Assembly (NCBI GenBank): GCA_013151975.1
Contig: JAADHG010000055.1
Coordinates: 1-5,004, forward strand
Origin: Chlorobiota bacterium
GTDB taxonomy: Bacteria; Bacteroidota; Bacteroidia; Flavobacteriales; Flavobacteriaceae
Length of the DNA stretch: 5,004 bases
Reading direction: 5' to 3'
Shown in pieces: positions 1 to 5,004 of this stretch (positions are counted from its first letter, which is position 1; each line of letters opens with the position of its first letter). Position numbers and translations under genes: made by a program. The notes under the pieces are model-generated. The model was not told the DNA's origin and ran no database searches. It was given only the letters and a program-made list of their open reading frames with translations.

Positions 1-462
1 TTTTCCCAAACGCTCTCTTATTGAATACGAATCTAAAAGTGCTTGTGTTGGGTGTTCGTGAGCCCCATCTCCAGCATTAATAATACTTGCATTAATATGC
101 TTTGATAAAAACACTCCTGCTCCAGGACTAGGGTGCCGCATCACAACCATATCTACTTTCATCGAAAGTATATTATTAACTGTATCTATAAGTGTTTCTC
201 CTTTTTTAACTGAAGATTGCGATGCAGAAAAGTTTATAACATCGGCAGATAAGCGTTTCTCAGCAAGTTCAAAAGACAGTTTAGTTCGGGTAGAATTCTC
301 AAAGAATAAATTAGCAATGGTAATGTCTCTTAATGAAGGCACCTTTTTTATTGGCCTATTTATAACTTCTTTAAAGTGATCGGCAGTTTCAAAAATAAGC
401 TGAATATCTTTTTGGTTAAGATATTTAATTCCTAATAAGTGATTTACACTTAACTCGCTCAT
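1..462 (-). CDS. pyrB: Aspartate carbamoyltransferase catalytic chain, C-terminal half missing (cut by window edge)
   Basis: PyrB condenses carbamoyl phosphate with L-aspartate to carbamoyl-aspartate, the committed step of cytosolic pyrimidine synthesis. The frame is open from an ATG at 462 to the left edge and gives 154 residues, about half of the usual length near 310. This is essentially the carbamoyl-phosphate domain; the aspartate domain lies outside. Visible motifs are FFENSTRTKLSFELA at 53-67 (STRT phosphate-binding loop at 57-60), SSVKKGET at 83-90 (K87 aligns with E. coli K84), RHPSPGA at 109-115 (R109 aligns with R105) and HEHPTQALLD at 135-144 (H137 and Q140 align with H134 and Q137). 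All carbamoyl-phosphate contacts expected in this half are present. An in-frame TAA nine bases upstream fixes the ATG as the first possible start. The upstream run is A-rich with A at -3 and -6, and there is no Shine-Dalgarno site. It follows pyrR by 56 bp with no promoter-like box between them, so the two are probably cotranscribed. Confidence 0.96.
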   Translation of the reverse strand, partial: MSELSVNHLLGIKYLNQKDIQLIFETADHFKEVINRPIKKVPSLRDITIANLFFENSTRTKLSFELAEKRLSADVINFSASQSSVKKGETLIDTVNNILSMKVDMVVMRHPSPGAGVFLSKHINASIINAGDGAHEHPTQALLDSYSIRERLGK

Positions 463-480
463 GTTTTTTTAGTGTTCATT

Positions 481-498
481 GGCAGTAATTATTCTGCC
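481..498 (-). other. Small hairpin in the pyrR-pyrB spacer
   Basis: A 5-bp G/C-rich inverted repeat (GGCAG at 481-485, CTGCC at 494-498) with an 8-nt A/T loop lies in the otherwise A/T-rich spacer. No U-run follows it on the minus strand, so it does not look like a terminator. It could influence pyrB translation or mRNA stability, but a stem this short may be chance. Confidence 0.25.
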
Positions 499-518
499 TA
501 TTTTTATTCTAATTAATA

Positions 519-1058
519 TTAACTACTTATTAAATAAACTGAATCTTCACCATCATTTTCCGCCCAGTTTACCTTTACTTTTTCTTCGTTTATAGCATCT
601 ACTTGTCTACCTCTGTAATCGGGTTGTATTGGCAAATGGCGGCTAAAACGTCTATCTATTAAAGTTAACAATTCTATTTCGCTAGGTCTTCCAAAAGACT
701 GAATAGCGGTTAAAGCAGCACGAATACTTCGTCCTGTGTATAAAACGTCATCAATAAATACTATTTTTTTATTCTCAACTTCAATATCTATTTCTGTAAC
801 ATTTGCTTCAAGTGGTTTTTCGCTACGTCTAAAATCATCTCTAAAAAAAGTGATATCTAAATGCCCTAGTTGTATGTTTTTTATTTTATAATCTTCTTGC
901 AACATTTTACACAAACGATGTGCAAGGTATTTGCCTCGTGGCTGAATACCAATTAATACCGTATCAGTAAAATCGTTGTGATTTTCAATAAGTTGACAAG
1001 CCAATCGATGAAGAATGATGTTTACCTCTTTTGCGTTAAGTAACACTTTTTGACTCAT
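519..1058 (-). CDS. pyrR: PyrR: bifunctional pyr operon regulator / uracil phosphoribosyltransferase
   Basis: At 179 residues this is the normal length for PyrR, a cytosolic type I phosphoribosyltransferase-fold protein. In Bacillus it binds pyr mRNA in response to UMP/UTP and has side activity converting uracil plus PRPP to UMP. The PRPP-binding signature is KIVFIDDVLYTGRSIRAAL at 98-116, with the acidic pair D103-D104 and the TGR loop at 108-110. GIQPRG at 37-42 is the N-terminal active-site loop. LIDRRFSRHLPIQPDYRGRQV at about 133-153 corresponds to the conserved PyrR segment LIDRGHRELPIxPDYxG; the Bacillus Gly is replaced here by R137. An in-frame TAG directly before the last upstream codon fixes the ATG. 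It is first in an apparent pyrR-pyrB unit, behind its own promoter candidate and a palindromic leader. Whether the flavobacterial protein controls mRNA as in Firmicutes is inference: the leader shows no Bacillus-type anti-antiterminator or attenuator. Confidence 0.95.
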   Translation of the reverse strand: MSQKVLLNAKEVNIILHRLACQLIENHNDFTDTVLIGIQPRGKYLAHRLCKMLQEDYKIKNIQLGHLDITFFRDDFRRSEKPLEANVTEIDIEVENKKIVFIDDVLYTGRSIRAALTAIQSFGRPSEIELLTLIDRRFSRHLPIQPDYRGRQVDAINEEKVKVNWAENDGEDSVYLISS

Positions 1059-1064
1059 ATTCTA

Positions 1065-1084
1065 TCCAAACGTATTTGGAATAC
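1065..1084 (-). promoter_or_regulatory. Palindromic leader of pyrR, two alternative hairpins
   Basis: A perfect 6-bp inverted repeat with a 4-nt loop (TCCAAA at 1065-1070, TTTGGA at 1075-1080) sits 6 nt upstream of the pyrR ATG, at or just after the transcription start expected from the TAnnTTTG box. A second overlapping repeat, GTATT at 1072-1076 with AATAC at 1080-1084, would exclude the first. The site could be an mRNA hairpin occluding the ribosome site or a DNA operator. No known motif is recognised. Confidence 0.4.
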
Positions 1085-1118
1085 AAAGGTAATGTAAAAT
1101 TTTAAAAGTAGAGACATA
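1084..1118 (-). promoter_or_regulatory. Candidate Bacteroidota-type promoter of pyrR-pyrB
   Basis: On the minus strand 1091-1084 reads TACCTTTG, an exact match to the Bacteroidota -7 consensus TAnnTTTG. A weak -33 candidate, TATG at 1118-1115 (consensus TTTG), lies 23 bp further upstream. The box sits between the rpsA terminator and the pyrR start, where a promoter is needed. The start of transcription would fall near 1078-1080, giving a leader of about 20 nt. Confidence 0.6.
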
Positions 1119-1129
1119 AAATTTGCAAC

Positions 1130-1157
1130 AAAAAAGCCTCTCATTTCTGAGAGGCTT
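1130..1157 (-). terminator. Rho-independent terminator of rpsA
   Basis: A perfect 10-bp inverted repeat (1134-1143 with 1148-1157) encloses a tetraloop that reads GAAA in the minus-strand RNA, a stable GNRA loop. The minus strand continues into a T-run (1135-1130) and then TT after one G. It lies 48 bp past the rpsA stop and before the pyrR promoter candidate, so it ends the rpsA transcript and isolates pyrR. The plus-strand side has only a weak T-run. Confidence 0.92.
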
Positions 1158-1171
1158 AGATTTATTAGGAT

Positions 1172-1197
1172 AAGATTCTCCTGCATGCGCAGGAATA
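1172..1197. repeat. Degenerate flavobacterial-type short palindrome downstream of rpsA
   Basis: The plus strand reads AAGATT followed by a hairpin: CCTGC at 1180-1184 pairs with GCAGG at 1189-1193 over an ATGC loop. ATT at 1175-1177 can pair with AAT at 1194-1196 if the CT at 1178-1179 is bulged. The layout resembles the ATTCCTGC...GCAGGAAT palindromes that I recall as scattered between genes in many flavobacterial genomes. It lies between the rpsA stop and its terminator, without its own T-run. A related element with the same AAGATT flank and orientation lies at 3181-3204. Confidence 0.5.
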
Positions 1198-1204
1198 AAG
1201 AAGC

Positions 1205-3151
1205 TTACGCTTTCCCGTCCATTTTATCTTTAAGCGCTTGTAAAGCATCATTGGCATCTCCTAATGTAGGTTTTACTTCAGTTGCTGCTGCTTTTTTAGC
1301 CGCTGCTTTTACATTTTTAGCTTCTTCTGCTTTAAAAATAGCTGTATGTGAAGCTACTACACGTTTAAACTCTTTATTGAATTCAATAATTTTAAACTCT
1401 GCAGCTTCTCCTTTTTTAAGCTTTTTACCATCTTCTTTTTCAAGATGACGAGAAGGAATAAATGCAACAACATCGTCATTAAATTTAACGGTTGCCCCTT
1501 TATCTACAATCTCTTCAATTTCACCTGAATGTACAGTATTTAAAGCAAACTCGGTTTCATATTTGTCCCAAGGATTTTCAGTAGTTTGTTTATGACCTAA
1601 ACTTAATTTACGTCCTTCAACATCTAGTTCTAATACCACTACATCTAACTTATCTCCTACAGCACAAAATTCGCTTGGATGCTTAATTTTCTTAGTCCAA
1701 GATAAATCAGAAATATAAATTAACCCGTCAATACCTTCTTCTAATTCAACAAATACACCAAAGTTTGTAAAGTTACGTACAATACCTGTGTGTTTAGAAC
1801 CTACAGGATATTTAGTTGTAATATCTGTCCATGGATCTGGTGTTAATTGCTTAATACCAAGAGACATTTTACGATCTTCTCTATCTAAAGTTAAAATTTG
1901 AGCATCAATAACATCACCTACAGCAACAAAATCTTGAGCTGAACGTAAATGTGTTGACCATGACATTTCAGAAACATGAATTAATCCTTCAACGCCTTCA
2001 ACAACTTCAATAAATGCACCGTAATCTGCAATTACAACTACCTTACCGTTAATTTTATCTCCAATTTTTACATCTTCTCCTAAAGCTTCCCATGGATGCT
2101 TGCTTAATTGCTTAAGACCTAACTGAATTCTTGATTTATTTTCATCAAAATCAAGGATTACTACATTTAATTTTTGATCTAACTCAACAATTTCACTTGG
2201 GTGATTGATTCTTGACCAAGAAAGGTCAGTAATATGTACTAATCCGTCAACACCACCAAGATCCATAAATACACCGTAAGATGTAATATTTTTAACTGAA
2301 CCTTCAAGTACTTGACCTTTTTCTAATTTACTTATTATTTCTTTTTTCTGTAACTCAATATCAGCTTCAATAAGTGCTTTATGAGATACTACTACGTTTT
2401 TAAATTCATGGTTGATTTTTACAACCTTAAATTCCATAGTTTTGTTTACATACTGATCGTAATCTCTAATTGGTTTTACATCAATTTGAGAACCTGGTAA
2501 GAATGCTTCAATGCCAAATACATCTACAATCATCCCTCCTTTAGTTCTGCATTTTACAAAACCGTTTACAATTTCTCCTGTATCATGAGCCGTATTAACA
2601 CGCTCCCAAGCTTTGATTACTCTTGCTTTTCTGTGTGATAACACCAATTGTCCAGTGGCATCTTCACGTACATCAATCAACACCTCTACTTTATCACCAA
2701 CTTTTAAATCTGGATTATAGCGGAACTCGTTTAATGAAATTACACCTTCAGATTTTGCATTGATATCAATTATTGCATCGCGATCTGTAATATGAATTAC
2801 TTCACCTTCAACAACCTCATCATCAAGGGTATCAACAAAATTTTCTGCAACTAATTTTTCGAACTCTTCTAACTTCTTATCTTCAACGGGATCAATTCCT
2901 TCTTCGTAATTGTGCCAATTAAAGTCTTTTAAAAATTGTTCTGGGTCTACTTGAGTTTCAACTTCTTTCTCTGGAGCTTCAGTTACTACTTCAGCCTCTG
3001 GAGTTTCAGTTACTACTTCAGTTTGTTTTTCTTGTGTTTCAGTTGCTACTGGAGTTTCAACTTCTTTCTTTGGAGTTTCAGTTGTTTCTTGTACTTCAGT
3101 TGCAACTGTAGCTTCAACTGCTTCTACTTGTTTTTCTTTTTTTTCAGCCAT
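1205..3151 (-). CDS. rpsA: 30S ribosomal protein S1 (bS1), six S1 domains
   Basis: bS1 binds single-stranded and structured mRNA on the 30S subunit and helps initiation, which matters in Bacteroidota where Shine-Dalgarno pairing is little used. The protein has 648 residues against 557 in E. coli; the excess is mainly an acidic N-terminal tail rich in E, T and V (1-70). Six OB-fold S1 repeats follow at about 112-173, 192-257, 280-347, 366-436, 453-521 and 540-603. Repeats 3-5 show the classical pattern (SYGVFMDLGGVDGLVHITDLSW at 291-312, with cognates DYGAF...GLIHVSEMSW and NFGVF...GLIYISDLSW). Repeats 1 and 2 are the divergent ribosome-docking type. The tail is Ala/Lys-rich and ends in the flavobacterial-looking LGDANDALQALKDKMDGKA. 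The ATG is certain because TAA lies in frame directly before it. Position -3 is T rather than the A seen at the other starts here, and upstream DNA is nearly pure A/T. The gene probably has its own promoter as well as any read-through from cmk. Confidence 0.97.
   Translation of the reverse strand: MAEKKEKQVEAVEATVATEVQETTETPKKEVETPVATETQEKQTEVVTETPEAEVVTEAPEKEVETQVDPEQFLKDFNWHNYEEGIDPVEDKKLEEFEKLVAENFVDTLDDEVVEGEVIHITDRDAIIDINAKSEGVISLNEFRYNPDLKVGDKVEVLIDVREDATGQLVLSHRKARVIKAWERVNTAHDTGEIVNGFVKCRTKGGMIVDVFGIEAFLPGSQIDVKPIRDYDQYVNKTMEFKVVKINHEFKNVVVSHKALIEADIELQKKEIISKLEKGQVLEGSVKNITSYGVFMDLGGVDGLVHITDLSWSRINHPSEIVELDQKLNVVILDFDENKSRIQLGLKQLSKHPWEALGEDVKIGDKINGKVVVIADYGAFIEVVEGVEGLIHVSEMSWSTHLRSAQDFVAVGDVIDAQILTLDREDRKMSLGIKQLTPDPWTDITTKYPVGSKHTGIVRNFTNFGVFVELEEGIDGLIYISDLSWTKKIKHPSEFCAVGDKLDVVVLELDVEGRKLSLGHKQTTENPWDKYETEFALNTVHSGEIEEIVDKGATVKFNDDVVAFIPSRHLEKEDGKKLKKGEAAEFKIIEFNKEFKRVVASHTAIFKAEEAKNVKAAAKKAAATEVKPTLGDANDALQALKDKMDGKA
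2953..3069 (-). repeat. Internal repeats coding for the acidic tail of S1
   Basis: Two adjacent 27-bp copies (2969-2995 and 2996-3022) match at 25 of 27 positions and encode VVTETPEAE and VVTEAPEKE (residues 46-63). A further 18-bp exact direct repeat, 2953-2970 and 3052-3069, is spaced 99 bp (33 codons) and encodes the KEVET segments at residues 29-33 and 62-66. All periods are multiples of three, so copy number can change without frameshift. Confidence 0.85.
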
Positions 3152-3178
3152 TTAAACTAAAATTTTATATAATGTATA

Positions 3179-3289
3179 TCAAGATTTCCGCCTACGCGGA
3201 AACGTAATTACATTACGATTTGTATTCTGTATGTCTTCGGAAGAATTAAGCGCATCACACACAGAAGCGTTATAAAATGTTTTTTTCAT
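3179..3289 (-). CDS. Possible 36-residue leader ORF upstream of rpsA
   Basis: An ATG at 3289 opens a 36-codon frame starting MKKTFYNASVCDAL and ending ITFPRRRKS, with TGA at 3181-3179, 27 nt before the rpsA ATG and in the same frame. The minus strand directly before the ATG reads AAAAGGG, purine-rich but too close to be a normal Shine-Dalgarno site. The frame would lie inside the transcript from the candidate promoter at 3326-3357. The Arg-rich end is encoded by the palindrome at 3185-3202 and uses codons unlike the neighbouring genes. I recognise no family. It may be a translated leader peptide, or a chance frame across structured RNA; I think chance is somewhat more likely. Confidence 0.3.
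   Translation of the reverse strand: MKKTFYNASVCDALNSSEDIQNTNRNVITFPRRRKS
3181..3204. repeat. Short palindrome in the rpsA leader, related to the one at 1172-1197
   Basis: TTTCCGC at 3185-3191 pairs perfectly with GCGGAAA at 3196-3202 around a CTAC loop. It follows the plus-strand flank AAGA(TT) that also begins the element downstream of rpsA. No T-run follows on either strand, so a terminator is unlikely. The rpsA start is 33 nt away, so in the rpsA mRNA it would be the last hairpin before an almost pure A/U ribosome landing zone. Confidence 0.6.
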
Positions 3290-3321
3290 CCCTTTTATCT
3301 CTCCGATAATTCGCTAAAAGG
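3185..3321 (-). promoter_or_regulatory. Candidate structured 5' leader of rpsA mRNA
   Basis: Three stems can form in the minus-strand RNA. P1 pairs CCTTTTA with TAAAAGG (3315-3321 with 3291-3297) at the expected 5' end. P2 is a 10-bp stem (3257-3266 with 3225-3234) with nine Watson-Crick pairs and one G-U. P3 is the palindrome at 3185-3202. The final 27 or so nt before the start are A/U-rich and unstructured. Established knowledge: the E. coli rpsA leader also folds into successive hairpins separated by A/U-rich stretches, lacks a Shine-Dalgarno site and is autogenously controlled by S1. Similar control here is inference. I recognise no named RNA family. Confidence 0.42.
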
Positions 3322-3325
3322 AGTG

Positions 3326-3357
3326 CAAAAGTACATATATAAAATGGATTTGCCTAA
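3326..3357 (-). promoter_or_regulatory. Candidate Bacteroidota-type promoter of rpsA
   Basis: Minus-strand TACTTTTG at 3333-3326 matches the -7 consensus TAnnTTTG exactly. TTAG at 3357-3354 is one mismatch from the -33 TTTG, with a 20-bp spacer. Transcription would begin near 3320 and leave a leader of roughly 165-170 nt before rpsA. No terminator is visible between cmk and this site, so rpsA may also receive read-through from porQ-cmk. Confidence 0.6.
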
Positions 3358-3405
3358 TTTTGTTTTAACTGAAGACACCATTTTAAAGCACTGAAAATGA
3401 AATAG

Positions 3406-4101
3406 CTATTCCTGACTTTTGAGCACCTTTTTTACTAACTGCATAATCTTAGCAAACTGCTCTTCCAAACTAAGCTCAGAGTTATCAATTTCAATAGCAT
3501 CTGTAGCTTTAATTAAAGGAGAATCTTTTCTTGTAGAATCTATATAATCTCTTGATTTAATGTTTTGTAACACATCATTATATGTTATATTATCTCCTCG
3601 ATCTAAGAGTTCTTTAAAACGTCGTTTTGCTCTGGTTTTAGCTGAAGCATTTATAAAAAACTTTAAGTCTGCATTAGGAAAAACAACAGTGCCTATATCA
3701 CGACCATCCATCACAATTCCTTTATTTATTCCCATGAGTTGTTGTTGTTCAACCAATTTACGTCTAACTTCAGATACGGCAGAGACTTGACTAACAAATT
3801 GTGAAACTTCTAAAGTACGAATCTCTTTTTCAACATTTTTTCCATTTAAATACATCTCTGAAAAACCTAATGACGTATTAAACTTAAAACTCAATTCGAT
3901 GTTATTTAATTGAGATATTAAATCGCTTATATTAAATTCATTCTGCGAAATGTAACCATTTTGCATAGCATATAAAGTTACAGCCCTATACATAGCACCA
4001 GTATCTACATAAACATAACCTAAATGTTGTGCCAATTGCTTTGCAATAGTGCTTTTCCCTGTTGATGAAAATCCGTCTATGGCTATAATAATTTTTTGCA
4101 T
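3406..4101 (-). CDS. cmk: Cytidylate kinase (CMP/dCMP kinase)
   Basis: The cytosolic enzyme transfers phosphate from ATP to CMP or dCMP, feeding CDP and dCDP into nucleic acid synthesis and salvage. At 231 residues it has the standard bacterial length. The N-terminus carries the P-loop GFSSTGKST (10-18). YVDTGAMYRA at 31-40 is the NMP-binding segment typical of the family, DGRDIGTVVFP at 132-142 is the diagnostic Cmk motif, and RDYIDSTRKDSPL at 184-196 is the LID/acceptor region with its Asp and Arg residues. No key motif is missing. The ATG overlaps the porQ stop by one base (TAATG), which suggests translational coupling, and A occupies -3 and -6. rpsA follows after 254 bp; the cmk-rpsA neighbourhood is common across bacteria. 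Confidence 0.97.
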   Translation of the reverse strand: MQKIIIAIDGFSSTGKSTIAKQLAQHLGYVYVDTGAMYRAVTLYAMQNGYISQNEFNISDLISQLNNIELSFKFNTSLGFSEMYLNGKNVEKEIRTLEVSQFVSQVSAVSEVRRKLVEQQQLMGINKGIVMDGRDIGTVVFPNADLKFFINASAKTRAKRRFKELLDRGDNITYNDVLQNIKSRDYIDSTRKDSPLIKATDAIEIDNSELSLEEQFAKIMQLVKKVLKSQE

Positions 4102-5004
4102 TATCGTAAATCTATTTGTAAACCAAAAAAGCTAGCATTTGAAGCGCTGGTATATCTTGCATGTGAATAACTAAACCTCATTTTTCTAAGTTTCATACCT
4201 ATTCCAAATGATAATCCTGAAAAATTTCTCTGATCTACTATTCGCAATTCTTCAGCTCTTCTAAAATTATAGCCTAATCTAATACTAAATCCTCTTTTTG
4301 GAAATAATTCTGCGCCTAAAATTAAATGACGCATGGCATTATTTAAAAATCCTACTTTTTCTTGGGTTTGATTTCCATTTAAATCGCTTACAACACGAGC
4401 AGGATTTGGTCTCCCAATTGGCCATTTTTGTAAATTTTCGAATGTAACATGCCAACGCAACGGAATATGTTCAAGTGTTTGAGACATTCCAAAATCAATC
4501 TCAAAAGGTAAAGGCTCATTTAATCCAGCATAGGTAGTTATTTGGGATCCTAAGTTTCTAACTGCAATGGCTGCATTAAAATCTAAATTTTCATTTATAT
4601 ATATTAACCCAAAATCTGCTGCTGCTCCTAAAGACGTGTATTGTTCTAATTTTGAAGTGATGACCTTTAAGTTTGCACCAAAATAAAAGTCGGAATACCC
4701 TATTTGCATGGCGTAGCCAACAGATAAAGCGGTTTCATTTCCAGTAAAAGATCCTGTTGAAATACCGTTTTCATCATAACCATCAAAATTACCATAATTT
4801 ATATAAGTTACTCCAGCAAACAAGGTCTGGGTACGTCTATCCCAAGTATATGCATAAGCAGCTGTTCCGTAACCAATACCTCCTAAATAACTCGTGTAAT
4901 TTAGTGCTAATTGATTATCCATATCAACATTAATAGTTGCTGGATTATACAGTGCTTGGGTAACATCGTAATCTACATTAGTAATCACTTTTATTTTGGT
5001 GCAA
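4101..5004 (-). CDS. porQ: Type IX secretion system protein PorQ, N-terminus outside the window
   Basis: PorQ is a FadL/PorV-like outer-membrane beta-barrel of the Bacteroidota type IX secretion system. In the best-studied species it anchors PorZ in the cell-surface attachment complex with PorU and PorV. The frame is open to the right edge, with about 300 residues visible and roughly 30-40 missing, including the signal peptide. A GTG at 4988 is inside the gene: codons for TKIK precede it and homology to the family starts before it. Diagnostic stretches are ITNVDYDVTQALYNPATI and NYTSYLGGIGYGTAAYAYTW near the visible N-terminus, followed by alternating aromatic/polar strands and Gly-rich turns (LILGAELFPKRGFSIRLGYN, then FSGLSFGIGMKLRK). 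The C-terminus, SFFGLQIDLR, is a plausible last beta-strand. It is followed without a gap by cmk. The presence of porQ indicates that the organism exports proteins with type IX C-terminal signals. Confidence 0.93.
   Translation of the reverse strand, partial: CTKIKVITNVDYDVTQALYNPATINVDMDNQLALNYTSYLGGIGYGTAAYAYTWDRRTQTLFAGVTYINYGNFDGYDENGISTGSFTGNETALSVGYAMQIGYSDFYFGANLKVITSKLEQYTSLGAAADFGLIYINENLDFNAAIAVRNLGSQITTYAGLNEPLPFEIDFGMSQTLEHIPLRWHVTFENLQKWPIGRPNPARVVSDLNGNQTQEKVGFLNNAMRHLILGAELFPKRGFSIRLGYNFRRAEELRIVDQRNFSGLSFGIGMKLRKMRFSYSHARYTSASNASFFGLQIDLR

Noticed and set aside
1059..1133. Bacillus-type PyrR attenuator ahead of pyrR
   Set aside because: The leader is only about 20 nt after the predicted start and holds no terminator or PyrR-loop consensus; the strong terminator at 1130-1157 lies upstream of the pyrR promoter and belongs to rpsA.
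1185..1448. Plus-strand open frame of 87 codons
   Set aside because: It lies antisense to the rpsA 3' end, is rich in Ala/Ser from reversed S1 codons, and matches no recognisable protein.
2936..3160. Plus-strand open frame of 74 codons, rich in Phe, Ser and Tyr, resembling a membrane peptide
   Set aside because: It is the reverse complement of the E/T/V repeat region of S1; the hydrophobic look is produced by the complement of Glu and Lys codons.
3379..3399. Inverted repeat CATTTT/AAAATG just after cmk as a terminator
   Set aside because: The stem is 6 bp and nearly all A/T with a 9-nt loop and no T-run, too weak to call.
3560..3790. Plus-strand open frame of 76 codons
   Set aside because: It is antisense to conserved Cmk motifs, with no promoter or family resemblance.
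4986..4988. GTG as the start codon of porQ
   Set aside because: The frame continues upstream without a stop to the window edge, and a PorQ needs a signal peptide before this point.

Overview
The window looks like chromosomal DNA from a flavobacterium (Bacteroidota, probably Flavobacteriaceae). It is A/T-rich. The start codons lack useful Shine-Dalgarno sites, two promoter-like TAnnTTTG boxes match the Bacteroidota -7 element, and the S1 and PorQ proteins are of the flavobacterial type. Every convincing gene is on the minus strand, so transcription runs from high to low coordinates.

Layout in transcription order: porQ, a type IX secretion outer-membrane protein whose N-terminus lies outside the window (4101 to the right edge). 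Its stop overlaps the start of cmk, cytidylate kinase (3406-4101). A 254-bp spacer follows, holding a promoter candidate, a possible 36-codon leader ORF and several potential RNA stems. Next is rpsA, ribosomal protein S1 with six S1 domains and an acidic repetitive N-terminal tail (1205-3151). A degenerate short palindrome and a strong intrinsic terminator close the rpsA unit. A new promoter candidate and a short palindromic leader then precede pyrR (519-1058), followed after 56 bp by pyrB, aspartate carbamoyltransferase, cut by the left edge (1-462).

Functionally, cmk (CMP/dCMP phosphorylation), pyrR (uracil-responsive regulator with a PRTase fold) and pyrB (first committed step of UMP synthesis) are all pyrimidine genes. 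The cmk-rpsA neighbourhood is widespread in bacteria. The terminator at 1130-1157 separates the rpsA unit from a pyrR-pyrB operon.

The genes themselves are ordinary housekeeping genes, and I see no mobile element, CRISPR array, tRNA or rRNA. The parts worth a second look are non-coding. The rpsA leader can form a 10-bp stem whose one non-Watson-Crick position is a G-U wobble only in the rpsA-sense RNA. Two related small palindromes flank rpsA. The pyrR leader has two mutually exclusive hairpins just upstream of the start codon.
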